From Butyrivibrio sp. MC2013 (GTDB taxonomy: Bacteria; Bacillota; Clostridia; Lachnospirales; Lachnospiraceae): a stretch of 64,000 nt of DNA. The stretch is from NCBI RefSeq assembly GCF_000424585.1, contig NZ_AUKE01000001.1:248001-312000 (forward strand), in the 5' to 3' direction. The notes beneath the pieces are model-generated. The model was not told the DNA's origin. It did not search any database and saw only the letters and a list, made by a program, of their open reading frames with translations. Of the stretch, positions 41,213-49,374 are shown in pieces (positions within the stretch are counted from its first letter, which is position 1; every line of letters starts with the position of its first letter). Made by a program: the position numbers and the translations under genes.

Positions 41213-42769
41213 CTATAACTCAACAACCTTATTTGCATATTCCCGAGGCAAGTCATCATGTGAAATAATAACTACCATCTTACCTCTATTATCACTTAAT
41301 ATTTGCTCTAACAATTGTCTTCCGCTTCTCTTGTCTAAATTACTTGTTATTTCATCGAGGATCAACAAATCGGAATTGTCAATCAAAAGTCTTGCAGCAC
41401 CAATTCTCTGCTTTTCTCCGCCTGATAAATTTGCACCCTTATCCATGATAAGTGTATTCATTGTTTTGTTTGATAATATAGGGCCTAGTATATTACTGTT
41501 TAGCAACTTTTCTTCCCTTATAGCGTTATAAGCATGATTAAGGAATATATTATCACGCAGAGTCCCATTTATTATAGGAATATTCTGAGACAGATAACTA
41601 ATATGTTGTCTAAGACTTTCATTTGAATATTGTGATATAGGAATGTTGTTGATTTTTATTCCATCATTTACGCGAAACTTTACCAGATCCTTTACCAATG
41701 TACTCTTTCCTTTTCCGCTATCTCCGCGTATCCATATAACATCCCCCGGCTGTATCGAGATGTTAATATTTTCCGAAAGAATACGATTCGCTATACGTAG
41801 TATCGGAATATCCACTTCAACAGATTCTACAGAATCCATTTTTTCTGTTCCAGTATCTTCTTTAGCAGCGTCCAATTCCATCTCAAATTTGCTAGATACA
41901 AGATAGTTTTGTTTACTCAGATTTGCATCTGCTATAGCATTAACACTTCTAAAGTATGTTGGAAATACTATAGAAATAAGGATCATCTGCATTATAGCTG
42001 AATCGGTATGCAGATAATTAATAACAACTACACACAATATGGCTGTTTGAATAATGCCATTAAATGATTGAATAGCCTGAGACATACCCTGTGCAAAAGT
42101 ATTGATGTCAGCCATAGCTTTATACATACGATCAATAGAAGGCTGCATCTGTTTAATAATAATATCATGATTTCCACACTGTTTTACATAATCTGTAGAA
42201 TCTACATAGGATACTATTTCCTGAAAACCCTGAGCTGATTCACGTTGCAATATTTCTGAACGTTTCCGTAATTCACTGTTCAGGAATCGATAGCCTAAAT
42301 AATTAACCGGTACAACAGCTGCCATCATAATAGCTACCGGGATACTATTGCAAGCCATAATTACAAGGAGCACGGTTACAATCAAGGCATTTCCCCATAT
42401 CGCAATATAACTACCTGTCATAAATCCATATATATTATTAACTGCCTCTTGAATCAGTTCTATTAAATTAGTCATTCCATTCTTTTGAATGTAATCATAA
42501 TTGGTATCAAATAGTTTTCTAAGCAGTTTTTTAAAATTGTTAACATTGTACTGCCTGGCATATCTCTCACGCAGATATGTAATTGTTAGCTGAAGAACAG
42601 CAGACGCCAAGAGAATCAATAATAGTATTGTAAGTTTTCCAACTGAAACATTTTCCCCCAAATTAATCCAATGATTGATCAACACCGGGCATATGAGAGC
42701 AGTAACAGATGAAACCAATAAGAGAAAAAGTGTTGCAAGAAAAAATATTTTATACTCTTTATTATTCAT
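41213..42769 (-). CDS. ABC exporter with fused membrane and ATPase domains
   Basis: This 518-residue half-transporter has a six-helix membrane domain (~1-310) and an ATPase domain (~335-518) with Walker A GDSGKGKST, signature LSGGEKQR, Walker B LLILDE and the H-loop ISHD. It has no C39 peptidase domain. The ATG at 42769 is preferred because GAGGTG lies six or seven bases upstream; the frame stays open to 42835. The gene is clearly richer in A+T than its neighbours (22 of 60 bases are G or C at 42601-42660), suggesting transfer. It follows a 22-codon ORF and a FliB-like gene. Its cargo is unknown; a small peptide is possible. Confidence 0.88.
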   Translation of the reverse strand: MNNKEYKIFFLATLFLLLVSSVTALICPVLINHWINLGENVSVGKLTILLLILLASAVLQLTITYLRERYARQYNVNNFKKLLRKLFDTNYDYIQKNGMTNLIELIQEAVNNIYGFMTGSYIAIWGNALIVTVLLVIMACNSIPVAIMMAAVVPVNYLGYRFLNSELRKRSEILQRESAQGFQEIVSYVDSTDYVKQCGNHDIIIKQMQPSIDRMYKAMADINTFAQGMSQAIQSFNGIIQTAILCVVVINYLHTDSAIMQMILISIVFPTYFRSVNAIADANLSKQNYLVSSKFEMELDAAKEDTGTEKMDSVESVEVDIPILRIANRILSENINISIQPGDVIWIRGDSGKGKSTLVKDLVKFRVNDGIKINNIPISQYSNESLRQHISYLSQNIPIINGTLRDNIFLNHAYNAIREEKLLNSNILGPILSNKTMNTLIMDKGANLSGGEKQRIGAARLLIDNSDLLILDEITSNLDKRSGRQLLEQILSDNRGKMVVIISHDDLPREYANKVVEL

Positions 42770-42779
42770 TACCGTCACC

Positions 42780-42848
42780 TCAAGTAATAATCTCATCAAA
42801 TAACTTCTCAATTCCAAGTCTGTCATATCTTTCAAAATAATTATCCAT
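42780..42848 (-). CDS. Possible 22-residue peptide gene
   Basis: A short ORF (MDNYFERYDRLGIEKL then FDEIIT) starts two bases... directly after the FliB-like stop codon, with GAGG six bases before its ATG, and ends 10 bases before the ABC exporter start. It is rich in charged and aromatic residues. It could be a peptide precursor exported by the neighbour, a leader for translational coupling, or chance. The exporter frame is also open here, so the evidence is thin. Confidence 0.3.
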   Translation of the reverse strand: MDNYFERYDRLGIEKLFDEIIT

Positions 42849-43835
42849 TTATTTCCTCATGGCTATAATATTATGGTCAAAACGCGTCTGATTAGTGAAC
42901 CTGAAAAAGCGGGCAAGCATATCTATCAGGCCATCCTCTCCCATGGAAGACTCATAGCATTTATTGATCAGCTGAAGCAAAAGCGTCGTTTCTGCACTTA
43001 TGATATATGCCGTTTCTGAAGCTCTGACCTCTCCTTCCAGATAAGGGAGCTGCCTGTAGAAGACTTCATTTATCATCATCTTAGATAGATAGAAATCAAA
43101 GTCCGGCATGACACCAAGGACATCTTCAAGGCCGTGCCCCTTTTCCATATTATCTAAAGTTGCCAGACAAATGTCTGTCAGATCTTCATAAACATCTGAC
43201 ATTAATTCCACGAATTTTTCTAATATCTCAGGCGTAAAAGAAGGAGCATTAAAGCGCTGGGAAATAATAGATATTTTTTCTGACAAAGATATATCCCTTC
43301 TGCCCAGGCATTCAAAGATCTCGCCCTGAATACGACTGAAGTAGTCTGTATCAATGTTTTCATCCGTATCTTCCCTGACATCCAGATCAAATGTCAGTTC
43401 TCTGCTTGTATATTCATAGTTTCTGTCGTCACACAAGAGGTAAATAGTCTCTTCACAGCCCAGGGACATGGCTGCCCTTGGTCCCACTATGAATCTAGGG
43501 CTCCTGGGGAAATACCTGCATACCAGGCTAAGAGCATCCTCGCCCCTTTCTCTCTGGAGCATGCAATAGCCATCAGGCATCAGCAGCCTGCAATCGCCGT
43601 GATAATCATGAGCGATACAGGCATACCTATAGGGATCAGGGTCAGGCAGAATTTTCAGGGCCAGGTCCAGCTTATCTCTCAGCTCCGGCGAAGTCTCCAT
43701 ACCCATCATTCGAAAGTATTCATCCCTGCTGATATTGATATCCAGCCCCACACAACAAGTATGCCTGCAGTCTCCGCACCTGCAGGCAAATTCATCATAG
43801 TAATATGGAACTGTAAACACTTCATTGATCTTCAT
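42849..43835 (-). CDS. FliB-like Cys-cluster protein (flagellin lysine-N-methylase family)
   Basis: This 328-residue protein carries the N-terminal cysteine cluster CRCGDCRHTCC at residues 18-28 and a second Cys/His set further on (CIAHDYHGDCRLL, CMLQRERG, LVCRYFPRSPR). This matches proteins annotated as flagellin lysine-N-methylase (FliB), probable metal-binding enzymes. The start at 43835 is chosen because the longer frame overlaps the NUDIX gene; its GGAG is rather far away (13 bases). No flagellar gene is nearby, so the target may not be flagellin. It is followed at once by the 22-codon ORF and the ABC exporter gene. Confidence 0.75.
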   Translation of the reverse strand: MKINEVFTVPYYYDEFACRCGDCRHTCCVGLDINISRDEYFRMMGMETSPELRDKLDLALKILPDPDPYRYACIAHDYHGDCRLLMPDGYCMLQRERGEDALSLVCRYFPRSPRFIVGPRAAMSLGCEETIYLLCDDRNYEYTSRELTFDLDVREDTDENIDTDYFSRIQGEIFECLGRRDISLSEKISIISQRFNAPSFTPEILEKFVELMSDVYEDLTDICLATLDNMEKGHGLEDVLGVMPDFDFYLSKMMINEVFYRQLPYLEGEVRASETAYIISAETTLLLQLINKCYESSMGEDGLIDMLARFFRFTNQTRFDHNIIAMRK

Positions 43836-43854
43836 TAAAGCTTCTATTCTCCGT

Positions 43855-44415
43855 TTATTCTCTTGACCACATATAGGCATATGCCTGTGTCCTGGCTGCA
43901 AAAGGATATTTCTTTAGAAGTTCTCTCACTTCCTCTTTGGTATACCAGCCGGGGACTATCTCTTCAACGTTTGAAGTGCTCTTTTTGAACTCTCCACGTG
44001 CAGTTCCTACCACGCACACATTTACTTCATTAGAAAACCCAACTGCGCTGTAGGATCTGCCAATCCTGTCATCTATGGATACCAGCTCCAGACCGGTCTC
44101 TTCCCTGAGCTCCCTGGCTGCTGCCTCTTCGGGAGTCTCACCGGGATCTATGAGGCCTGCGGGAAAATTATATATCCAGCTATCCACTGCCAGCCTGTAT
44201 TCCCTGTCAATGAGGAGCCTCTCATGGGCCTCATCTTCCATGATGAGCACCACTGCATCAGGAGTGTTGTTATGAAGCTCGTCAGCGGTCGTCAGATCGG
44301 GATTTCTGCTTATGATCTCATAGGTCTTGGCCTCGTGGTCCTCAGTTTCATAATGCAGGTCGTAACGGGTAATGAAATGTCCTGCCTCTTTTTTCTCTAT
44401 AGACTGTAATTTCAT
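43855..44415 (-). CDS. NUDIX hydrolase
   Basis: This 186-residue enzyme of the ADP-sugar pyrophosphatase type has the complete Nudix box GLIDPGETPEEAAARELREE and the following TGLEL. Members hydrolyse nucleoside diphosphates linked to another group, such as ADP-ribose. The start at 44415 has GAGGAAGG upstream; the frame to 44451 lacks one. It lies 42 bases after the serine hydrolase gene and 19 before the FliB-like gene, so the three may be co-transcribed. The substrate cannot be read from sequence. Confidence 0.9.
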   Translation of the reverse strand: MKLQSIEKKEAGHFITRYDLHYETEDHEAKTYEIISRNPDLTTADELHNNTPDAVVLIMEDEAHERLLIDREYRLAVDSWIYNFPAGLIDPGETPEEAAARELREETGLELVSIDDRIGRSYSAVGFSNEVNVCVVGTARGEFKKSTSNVEEIVPGWYTKEEVRELLKKYPFAARTQAYAYMWSRE

Positions 44416-44457
44416 ATGATCCTTCCTCTTATGTAATACAAATATCAGCAAGCTCTC

Positions 44458-45600
44458 TTACAATGTCCCATATACAATCTGCTTAAGCGCTCTGATCAGG
44501 CCCTCGTCAGCGCCGCCGTCCTGCTGCTGCATGTAGATGATCACCAGATCTTCGGTAGGATCTACCAGGAAGTAGGTGCCAGCTTCACCGCTGCATTCAT
44601 AGGCTCCCACAGAAGCAGATGAAGATGCTGCTGCAGGATCCAGCAGGATGTTAAAATAGCTGCCAAAGCCGTAACCAGCCTTGCCATACCTCTCAAGCAG
44701 CTCGCTCCCCAGCTGATTGCCTGTCATAAAGGCGTGAGTCCTGCGGCCTATTAGCTCTTTGCCATGAAAAGCGCCTCTGTTTAGGAGCATCTGGCAGAAA
44801 TGAGCATAATCCTCCATTGTGGAATAAAGGCCTATCCCTCCGGATTCGTACCAGGGAGGGCTGACAGGATCCTCCATGCCGTAGCGCTCAAGGGTTCTGG
44901 TATCGGCCCTGGTCACCTTGCCTCCATTACCGGGCTTTCCCATCATCACAGCCTGTCTGTAGGCCTGATCTCCTCTGATGTAGAAGCCTGTATCTGTCAT
45001 ATTGAGGTTTGCAAAGATCTCATCTCCCATAAACTGCGACAGACTCTGACCTGTGATAGCCTCAATGACCGCTCCCAGAACATCAGCTGACAGGCCATAG
45101 TGTACATCTGTTCCCGGATCAAACATCAGAAAGCTTTCAGCAAACTTACTGACCACATCTATATCGTTTTTGAGTATACCGGATCTCTTCTGGATGCGGA
45201 CTTCCCTGTGGCACCTGGTCATGGACTGGCCGGCTTCACCATAATCTCCCGGCAGCACTATGCCGGATGTCATATTGAGGAGGTTTCTGATCAGTATGGG
45301 ACTGGCAACCGGGCGCACGCCCTCAGGACTGGCCACCTTGCAATCTGCAAACGCAGGCAAAAAGTCAGCAACAGGTGCAAGCAGGTCCAGTTCGCCCCTT
45401 TCATAGAGTATCATGGCTGCCAGGGCAGTAACGGGCTTGGTCATGGACATGAGGCGGTAGATACTGTCTTTTCTGTCCATGGCAAAATTATTCTCATATA
45501 CCCTTCGGCCGTTATGCTCCACTATGATGGATGCCCATGCTGCTGCACCCAGTCTCTTCTCCATGAGAGAATCTATTCTGGATAGTTTACGGATGTTCAT
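44458..45600 (-). CDS. Beta-lactamase-family serine hydrolase
   Basis: This 380-residue protein has the class C/penicillin-binding fold. The SxxK motif is SMTK near residue 52, and a YGLS element near 167 stands in the place of YxN. No signal peptide is visible, so it is probably cytoplasmic and an esterase or D-amino peptidase rather than an antibiotic-resistance enzyme. AAGGATC precedes the ATG. It is the first gene of a likely operon with the NUDIX and FliB-like genes. Confidence 0.85.
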   Translation of the reverse strand: MNIRKLSRIDSLMEKRLGAAAWASIIVEHNGRRVYENNFAMDRKDSIYRLMSMTKPVTALAAMILYERGELDLLAPVADFLPAFADCKVASPEGVRPVASPILIRNLLNMTSGIVLPGDYGEAGQSMTRCHREVRIQKRSGILKNDIDVVSKFAESFLMFDPGTDVHYGLSADVLGAVIEAITGQSLSQFMGDEIFANLNMTDTGFYIRGDQAYRQAVMMGKPGNGGKVTRADTRTLERYGMEDPVSPPWYESGGIGLYSTMEDYAHFCQMLLNRGAFHGKELIGRRTHAFMTGNQLGSELLERYGKAGYGFGSYFNILLDPAAASSSASVGAYECSGEAGTYFLVDPTEDLVIIYMQQQDGGADEGLIRALKQIVYGTL

Positions 45601-45663
45601 GCTGATCCTTCCTTTTACATCATTCTAGCCAATAGCACGAATACTTAAACATATACACGATAG

Positions 45664-45697
45664 TGGCGCCAAAAGACTTATCACTTCCGGCGCCATT
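45664..45697. terminator. Hairpin after the Na/Pi cotransporter gene
   Basis: TGGCGCC and GGCGCCA arms flank an 18-base loop just past the cotransporter stop. On the minus strand no T-run follows, so terminator function is uncertain; in the plus direction TTTTAT follows. Confidence 0.4.
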
Positions 45698-45711
45698 TTA
45701 TCACTTATTCT

Positions 45712-47688
45712 TTATTTCTGCTTTTTCTTTTTGCCGCCCTTTGACTTGGATTTCTTTGGCTTTTTGGGCTCTTCCTCTGTCTGGGATGCAGGCTCTTCTT
45801 CGTCCTCTACCGCTTCATCAATGGCATTTATATCAAAGAGTACCGGATGGTCTTCTCTGAAGCTGCTATCCACCTTATCCTCTTCCTCAAGATCACTCTT
45901 TTTCATTTTAGGAAGACGATATTTATTTTCAAAATAGTATACAGCCTGTTCGAAGGCCTGATTCTTTTCCGCACGTACCATTTCCAGATATTCGTGGGTA
46001 TCAAAGCCGTCCTCGGCCACCTGGATCAGGGCTACCGCGATATTGGAGCAGTGATCTGCGATACGCTCATAATCCGTACCGATATCTGAAAGGTCAAAGC
46101 CCAAATCTATAGTACACTTGCCCTTACGCAGCCTTCTGATATGGCGGCGCTTCACTTCCATATGGATGCCGTCTATGACCTCTTCCAACGGTTCAACAGA
46201 CTTAGCCAGCTTGGTATCATTATTTTCAAATGCTGTAAAAGTGGTACCTACAATCTCAGATACGGCTCTTCCAAAGATATCTATCTCTTCCTGAGCCTTG
46301 GCTGAGAACTGCCTGTTATTCTCATGCATGCGGCGGACTACCTGCACAATGTTGAGCGCGTGGTCTGAAATACGCTCAATATCACTTATAGAATGCAGGA
46401 GTATGGACAACACCTGATTGTCCTTGTTGGCCAGATGATGGGTGTTGACCTTCATCAGGTAGGTATCCAGCTGATCTTCGTAGCGGTCTACCTCTTTTTC
46501 CATATGCTCTACTTCCTGAGCCTTCTCTTCGTCAAAGGCCTTGATCAGCTCTATAGCCTGGAAAAGAGCTCTCACAGTGATATCCTTCATGGCTACTGTA
46601 GCAAGTCTTGCCTGCTCCAGAGCGAAGGGAGGATTGGCCAGGAATCTGTCGTCCAGAGTGGTGATGCCTGCATTCTCCTCCATCTCCTGCTGCTCCCTCT
46701 CGTCAATGGGGATGGTCTTAAGGGCCATAGCCACAAAGAGTCCCGAGAAAGGAACCATGAGAGGTGAAGCCACCAGGTTGACCAGGGTATGTATGATAGC
46801 AGGTCCTGCATAGGATGCCATATTATCAAGGAATGCGAAATGTACAAAAGCGTTGATGGCATAGAAGCCTACCATGAAGGTACCGGCCTTTAAGAGGTTG
46901 AAGTAGAGGTGCATCAGAGCCGCTCTCTTACCGTTCTTACCGGCTCCCACAGATGATAGGATGGCTGTGATACAGGTACCAACCTCAGCACCCATTACTA
47001 CAGGTATCACCATGCCGTAGGTCATCATGCCCTTGCCGGCAAAGGCCTGCACGATACCGATAGTACCTGCAGATGACTGGATGATCATAGTAAAAGCCAC
47101 GCCCACTACAAAGCCGATGATAGGATTGGAAAAGCTCCTGAGGAAATTAACAAAGCCCTGATTCTCCTTAAGCGGCGCTACAGCTTCACTCATCATGCTC
47201 ATTCCGAACATCAGGACTGCAAAGCCCACCATGACCGTACCTATATTCTTCTTTTTCTCCGATTTGGAAAACATAAAGAGAGCCACACCAGCCAGTGCCA
47301 GGAAAGGCGTGAATGATGCGGGCTTTAAGAGATTGGTAAAAAAGTTACCACCCTCAATGCCATTTAGTGACAGGATCCAGGCTGTAACTGTGGTACCAAG
47401 ATTGGCACCCAGGATCACGTTAACAGACTGGGCCAGACGCATGATGCCTGAATTAACAAGGCCGACTACCATGACTGTAGATGCAGAAGAGGACTGAACT
47501 ACCGCGGTGATCGCTATGCCAAAAAAATAGGCCAGCCAGCGATTACTGGTGACTTTGGCAAGTGTACTCTCGAGTCTGCCGCCTGCAGCCTTGGTCAGGC
47601 CCCCGCTCATAACGTTCATTCCATAAAGGAACAAAGCCAGGCCGCCCACTACACCTGCGATCAGTTCAAACAATTCTGTTGTATTCAT
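45712..47688 (-). CDS. Na+/phosphate cotransporter with PhoU-like domain
   Basis: This 658-residue protein has two Na/Pi-cotransporter repeats in the first ~320 residues, each with a QSS motif (QSSS at 65-68 and QSSAGT near 205), followed by a PhoU-like helical domain (~350-570). It ends in an unusual acidic-then-lysine-rich tail (EEDEEEPASQ... KKPKKSKSKGGKKKKQK). The family takes up phosphate with Na+, and the PhoU part regulates it. It starts at an ATG preceded by a weak site. A good promoter lies ~70 bases upstream. It is divergent from the MATE gene. Confidence 0.92.
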   Translation of the reverse strand: MNTTELFELIAGVVGGLALFLYGMNVMSGGLTKAAGGRLESTLAKVTSNRWLAYFFGIAITAVVQSSSASTVMVVGLVNSGIMRLAQSVNVILGANLGTTVTAWILSLNGIEGGNFFTNLLKPASFTPFLALAGVALFMFSKSEKKKNIGTVMVGFAVLMFGMSMMSEAVAPLKENQGFVNFLRSFSNPIIGFVVGVAFTMIIQSSAGTIGIVQAFAGKGMMTYGMVIPVVMGAEVGTCITAILSSVGAGKNGKRAALMHLYFNLLKAGTFMVGFYAINAFVHFAFLDNMASYAGPAIIHTLVNLVASPLMVPFSGLFVAMALKTIPIDEREQQEMEENAGITTLDDRFLANPPFALEQARLATVAMKDITVRALFQAIELIKAFDEEKAQEVEHMEKEVDRYEDQLDTYLMKVNTHHLANKDNQVLSILLHSISDIERISDHALNIVQVVRRMHENNRQFSAKAQEEIDIFGRAVSEIVGTTFTAFENNDTKLAKSVEPLEEVIDGIHMEVKRRHIRRLRKGKCTIDLGFDLSDIGTDYERIADHCSNIAVALIQVAEDGFDTHEYLEMVRAEKNQAFEQAVYYFENKYRLPKMKKSDLEEEDKVDSSFREDHPVLFDINAIDEAVEDEEEPASQTEEEPKKPKKSKSKGGKKKKQK

Positions 47689-47753
47689 TTTCGTTTTTTC
47701 TCCATGCTGTATTCATCAGCATAATAACCAAAAATCATTATTGCTTCACCATA

Positions 47754-47782
47754 ATAATATCCGAAGCAATTGTAAAAAGCAA
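47754..47782 (-). promoter_or_regulatory. Promoter of the Na/Pi cotransporter gene
   Basis: TTGCTT (47777-47782) and TATTAT (47754-47759) are 17 bases apart on the minus strand. Confidence 0.6.
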
Positions 47783-47893
47783 CATCATTGCTATCTGTAT
47801 TGTTATTTAATATACCAAAAAAATAAAAATTTTTACTTTACGCAGAGGGCTTTTATTCCGAGATATAAAGAGTATGATATGACGTAAGAGTCA

Positions 47894-47937
47894 TAATTCA
47901 TTACGATCTGAGCCCACTCAAGATCGGATATGAATTA
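47894..47937. promoter_or_regulatory. Long inverted repeat upstream of the MATE gene
   Basis: Three nested pairs occur: TAATTCAT/ATGAATTA (outer), CGATCT/AGATCG and GAG/CTC (inner), around a 4-base loop, ending about 40 bases before the ATG. There is no T-run. It could be a regulator site or a leader RNA hairpin controlling the transporter. Confidence 0.45.
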
Positions 47938-47979
47938 ATGACCCACCAAACATGAGCAAGTAGCACAGGGAGGATCTTC

Positions 47980-49326
47980 ATGGACAGATCAATGACTTCA
48001 GGGCGCCCAATGGGCATTATTATCAGATTTGTGATACCGATCTTTCTGGGTTTTATCTTCCAGCAGTTCTATAACATGGTGGATTCTGTTATCGTGGGCA
48101 GATTTGTCAGCCCCAATGCGCTTGCAGCAGTAGGCTCTACAGGTACCATCATGTTCATGATCATGGGCCTGGCCAACGGTATGACCACAGGCTATACGGT
48201 CCTCATCAGCCAGAGATTTGGCGCGGGAGATATGAATGGCACCAGGAAGGCCTTTGTCAATGCCATACTCCTGAGCATCATATCCACAGTTGTCATCACT
48301 GTCATCGCCCTGGCGCTCATGCATCCTATCCTCAGGATCATGAACACTCCCGATGATATCTATCATGATGCCTACGCCTATATCTCAACCATCTGCGCAG
48401 GCAGCCTTGCACTTATCGCCTACAACCTCCTGGCATCATCCCTCAGGGCCATCGGCGACAGCAAGACCCCTCTCTATTTCCTGATCATAGCAGCACTCCT
48501 GAACATCGTGCTGGACCTGACCTTTATCATAGGTCTCCACATGGGCACCTTTGGCGCAGCTCTGGCCACAGATCTGTCCCAGGGCGTATCTGCGCTGCTC
48601 TGCATCATATATATCTATAGAAGAGTTAATATACTTAAGCCGCAAAAAAGAGACTGGAGACTTGATTCCCATTACTCTAAGCTCCAGCTGGGCATCGGCA
48701 TTCCCATGGCACTTCAGTTTGGCATCACCGCTTCCGGTACCATGGTCATGCAGTCATCCATCAATATATACGGTTCCACTGCTGTGGGCGGTTTTACAGC
48801 GGCAGGCAAGGTGGTCAATCTCATGACTGCAGGCTTTCCTTCCATTGGCCAGACCATGGCAGCTTATGTAGGTCAGAACTACGGAGCAGGAGATCTTGAG
48901 AGAGTACACAAGGGCACCAATGACGCCCTGCTCCTATCTGTCATCTATTCAGTACTGATGGCTGTCCTCTCCTTTACCATGCTGCCCTATATCATCAGCT
49001 TCTTCTTTGACAGCGGTGTGGACCTTGGCGCATACCTGCCCTATTCCAGAGCCTATGTAAATGTTGCGGCTCCTTTCTATATTACACTAGGCATGATCTT
49101 TATCTACAGAAATGCCATGCAATCCTGCGGCTACAGTATGACTTCCCTGGCTCTGGGCGTTATGGAGCTGGCTGCCAGATTTGCCACAGCCTTTATCTCC
49201 ATGAAGATCGGCAGTTTTCAGCTGGCTGTTGCAGGTGACGGAACAGCCTGGGTTACCACAGGAATTCTTGCTTTTGTGATGTTCCAGGTGATCATTACCA
49301 AGCTAAAGAAAAATGCTGCGAATTGA
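47980..49326 (+). CDS. MATE-family efflux transporter
   Basis: This 448-residue protein has twelve predicted membrane helices in two related halves (FQQFYNMVDSVIVGRFV near the start and the matching GFPSIGQTMAAYVGQNYGAG in the second half), typical of the MATE family that exports drugs or metabolites with Na+ or H+. GGGAGG lies seven bases before the ATG. It is a single-gene unit with its own terminator. The substrate is unknown. Confidence 0.95.
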   Translation: MDRSMTSGRPMGIIIRFVIPIFLGFIFQQFYNMVDSVIVGRFVSPNALAAVGSTGTIMFMIMGLANGMTTGYTVLISQRFGAGDMNGTRKAFVNAILLSIISTVVITVIALALMHPILRIMNTPDDIYHDAYAYISTICAGSLALIAYNLLASSLRAIGDSKTPLYFLIIAALLNIVLDLTFIIGLHMGTFGAALATDLSQGVSALLCIIYIYRRVNILKPQKRDWRLDSHYSKLQLGIGIPMALQFGITASGTMVMQSSINIYGSTAVGGFTAAGKVVNLMTAGFPSIGQTMAAYVGQNYGAGDLERVHKGTNDALLLSVIYSVLMAVLSFTMLPYIISFFFDSGVDLGAYLPYSRAYVNVAAPFYITLGMIFIYRNAMQSCGYSMTSLALGVMELAARFATAFISMKIGSFQLAVAGDGTAWVTTGILAFVMFQVIITKLKKNAAN

Positions 49327-49329
49327 TGC

Positions 49330-49368
49330 AAAGGGGAGTTTTCAATAAGTCATTGAAAACTCCCCTTT
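49330..49368. terminator. Bidirectional terminator between MATE and isomerase genes
   Basis: AAAGGGGAGTTTTCAAT (49330-49346) and ATTGAAAACTCCCCTTT (49352-49368) form a perfect 17-bp stem with a 5-base loop. It separates two convergent genes. Confidence 0.92.
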
Positions 49369-49374
49369 ATTCAT

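Noticed and set aside
42849..43835. FliB-like gene taken as evidence of a flagellar locus
   Set aside because: No flagellin, hook, motor or export gene lies nearby; family members also occur outside flagellar clusters.
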